NCBI GenBank assembly: GCA_028716305.1
Contig: JAQUQA010000059.1
Location: 1 to 7,326 of the forward strand
DNA from: Candidatus Omnitrophota bacterium
Lineage (GTDB): Bacteria; Omnitrophota; Gorgyraeia; Gygaellales; Profunditerraquicolaceae
DNA length: 7,326 nt
Reading direction: 5' to 3'
Shown here piece after piece: positions 6,084-7,326 of the stretch. Numbering within the stretch: the stretch's first letter is position 1; the number at the start of each line of letters is the position of its first letter. The notes beneath the pieces were generated by a model that saw only the letters and a list, made by a program, of their open reading frames with translations, ran no database searches and was not told the origin of the DNA. A program made the translations under genes and the position numbers.

Positions 6084-6821
6084 ATGAAAAATAAACAGAA
6101 AAATTTCGCGCAATCAAGATCATTGCGGAATATCTCTACGCATTATTGCCCGGGTTGCGGCCATGGTATCGCGCACCGCTTGATCGCCGAAACGATAGAT
6201 GAATTGGGTATCCGGGAGAAGGTGATCGCCGTTGCTCCGGTGGGATGCGCGGTAATCGCCTATGATTACTGGGATTTCGACTGTTCCGAAGCGGCGCACG
6301 GGCGGGCGATGGCCGTGGCCACGGCGATCAAAAGGGTCAGACCGCAGAACATCGTTTTTACATATCAGGGGGACGGAGACTTGGCGGCTATCGGCACGAA
6401 CGAAACTATCCACGCCGCCAACCGCGGGGAAAATATCAGCGTGGTCTTTATCAATAACGCGATCTATGGGATGACCGGAGGGCAGATGGCCCCCACCACC
6501 CTTTTGGGCCAAAAGACAGCCACGACACTTTCCGGCAGGGACGCGCGCTTACAGGGGCATCCTTTAAAGATCTCCGAAATGCTGGCTGTTTTACCCGGGG
6601 TGAAATTCGTGGAGCGCGTATCTTTGCACTCTCCGCAGGAAGTAATGAAAACTAAAAAAGCCGTTCACCAGATTTTTAAGAACCAGATCGACAATTTAGG
6701 GTTCTCTTTAGTGGAAATTCTCTCCCCCTGTCCAACTTATTGGGGGATTTCACCCAAAGGGGCCCTGGAGTGGATCCGGGATGTAATGAGTAAGGAATTT
6801 CCGTTGGGAAGGATTAAATAA
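6084..6821 (+). CDS. korB: 2-oxoacid:ferredoxin oxidoreductase beta subunit (ThDP-binding)
   Basis: This subunit binds the diphosphate and Mg of ThDP and the proximal [4Fe-4S] cluster of the complex. It has 245 residues, normal for KorB/VorA-like proteins. HYCPGCGHGIAHRL (20-33) gives Cys22 and Cys25; APVGCAV gives Cys55; SPCPTYWG gives Cys216. These four cysteines fit the ligand pattern known in archaeal-type 2-oxoacid oxidoreductase beta subunits. The ThDP motif is YQGDGDLAAIGTNE (94-107), with Asn125 in INNAIYGMTGGQMAPTT (123-139). FSLVEILSPCPTYWG and the C-terminal PLGRIK are also typical. No array or frameshift is seen in the gene. It starts three bases after the korA stop, with no clear Shine-Dalgarno, so coupled translation with korA is likely. 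The stop codon is followed almost directly by another heptamer array. Confidence 0.95.
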   Translation: MKNKQKNFAQSRSLRNISTHYCPGCGHGIAHRLIAETIDELGIREKVIAVAPVGCAVIAYDYWDFDCSEAAHGRAMAVATAIKRVRPQNIVFTYQGDGDLAAIGTNETIHAANRGENISVVFINNAIYGMTGGQMAPTTLLGQKTATTLSGRDARLQGHPLKISEMLAVLPGVKFVERVSLHSPQEVMKTKKAVHQIFKNQIDNLGFSLVEILSPCPTYWGISPKGALEWIRDVMSKEFPLGRIK

Positions 6822-6822
6822 G

Positions 6823-6853
6823 CGCAAAGTGTAAAGTTTAAGTGTGTGTAAAG
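6823..6853 (+). repeat. A-rich degenerate heptamer array between korB and korC
   Basis: Starting two bases after the korB stop, CGCAAAG and TGTAAAG are followed by the decayed TTTAAGT and, after GTG, by TGTAAAG (6847-6853). Units belong to the same NNNAAAG family as those at 4890 and 5891, but phase is lost in the second half. Confidence 0.7.
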
Positions 6854-6861
6854 CAGAAAAA

Positions 6862-6889
6862 CGTACGCCGAACGCCGTACGCAGAACGC
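6862..6889 (+). repeat. GC-rich CGNACGC heptamer array upstream of korC
   Basis: Four units in phase: CGTACGC, CGAACGC, CGTACGC again, and AGAACGC. CGAACGC is the reverse complement of the GCGTTCG unit inside korA. The array ends four bases before the korC ATG and leaves no visible Shine-Dalgarno sequence, so the translation initiation region is largely repeat-derived. Confidence 0.85.
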
Positions 6890-6893
6890 AAAT

Positions 6894-7326
6894 ATGACTG
6901 AGAAAATTATAATTGCGGGAGCCGGGGGACAGGGGATCATGCTTTTGGGTAAGGTTCTGGCCGAAGCGGCGATGCGGGAGAATAAGCATGTAACCTGGTT
7001 GCCGGCATACGGGGCAGAGGTCCGCGGGGGCACGTCCTATTGCATGGTCATAATTTCCGATAACCAGATCGGCGCTCCTTATATCGAACGGGCGGATACC
7101 CTGATCATTATGAATGAGCCCTCCCTGCATAAATTCCTGCCGCGGATGAAGAAGAGCGGCCTTTTAATCGTTAATAGTTCTTTAGTGCAAAAAGCACCAA
7201 AAGGCGGCAATACCTTTGCCGCTGCTTTTACCGATACAGCCGTAGAATTAGGAAATTTGAAGGTTGCCAACATGGTGGCGCTGGGTTTCTATATTAACCG
7301 CAAGAAGATTCTTAGGCCCGAGTCGC
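6894..7326 (+). CDS. korC: 2-oxoacid:ferredoxin oxidoreductase gamma subunit, 3'-truncated
   Basis: The reading frame stays open to the window end, giving 144 residues of a family usually near 180. GAGGQGIMLLGKVLAEAAM (residues 9-27) and WLPAYGAEVRGGTSYCMV (35-52) are the hallmark motifs of the gamma domain, which in larger relatives is fused to the alpha chain and helps close the active site around CoA and the oxoacid. ADTLIIMNEPSLHKF and the segment KVANMVALGFYI near the end also match. The ATG at 6894 gives the standard N-terminus MTEKIIIAGAGGQG. No Shine-Dalgarno is visible: the upstream bases are the GC-rich heptamer array. It completes the delta-alpha-beta-gamma order. The missing C-terminus cannot be assessed. 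Confidence 0.93.
   Translation, partial: MTEKIIIAGAGGQGIMLLGKVLAEAAMRENKHVTWLPAYGAEVRGGTSYCMVIISDNQIGAPYIERADTLIIMNEPSLHKFLPRMKKSGLLIVNSSLVQKAPKGGNTFAAAFTDTAVELGNLKVANMVALGFYINRKKILRPES

Noticed and set aside
6120..6512. 130-codon open frame on the minus strand opposite korB.
   Set aside because: korB is highly conserved in the forward frame; the antisense product shows no recognisable motif.

Overview
The window is a moderate-GC stretch of a bacterial genome. Every convincing gene is on the + strand and packed tightly, so most of it probably forms one or two polycistronic operons. The bacterial set (exonuclease VII, DXP synthase of the MEP isoprenoid pathway) beside a four-subunit ferredoxin-dependent 2-oxoacid oxidoreductase points to an anaerobic bacterium. 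The gene content and the distinctive heptanucleotide arrays remind me of metagenomic candidate phyla such as Omnitrophota, but that placement is a low-confidence inference.

Layout: (1) 3-1277, the 3' part of a GH39-like glycoside hydrolase; (2) 1279-2610 xseA and 2603-2833 xseB, the two exonuclease VII subunits, overlapping by 8 nt; (3) 2833-4680 dxs, sharing one base with the xseB stop; (4) 4686-4889, a two-cluster ferredoxin (delta subunit), then the alpha (5004-6080), beta (6084-6821) and gamma (6894 to window end, partial) subunits of a KorDABC/VorB-type 2-oxoacid:ferredoxin oxidoreductase. The alpha and beta subunits together would hold the thiamine diphosphate active site, beta also carries cluster-ligand cysteines, the delta ferredoxin relays electrons, and gamma completes the complex. 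DXP synthase directly upstream also uses ThDP and consumes pyruvate.

The most unusual content is a set of degenerate 7-bp tandem arrays confined to the oxidoreductase operon. They come in two flavours: an A-rich type (consensus NNNAAAG or TTNTAAG) and a GC-rich type (CGNACGC, reverse complement GCGTNCG). They fill almost all of the two intergenic gaps, from just after the upstream stop codon to just before the next ATG, with the A-rich block first and the GC-rich block second. One array of each flavour also lies in frame inside the alpha-subunit gene, at positions that look like surface loops. The A-rich array inside the gene matches the one after the delta gene at 25 of 28 positions, which suggests copying or movement of the arrays.

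A second oddity is that the GH39-like protein keeps the nucleophile motif (DEWN) but has Arg-Ala where the family has Asn-Glu, so the usual acid/base glutamate is missing. No tRNA, rRNA, CRISPR, insertion sequence, riboswitch or convincing intrinsic terminator was seen, and no promoter could be supported. No gene-free stretch exceeds about 115 bases.
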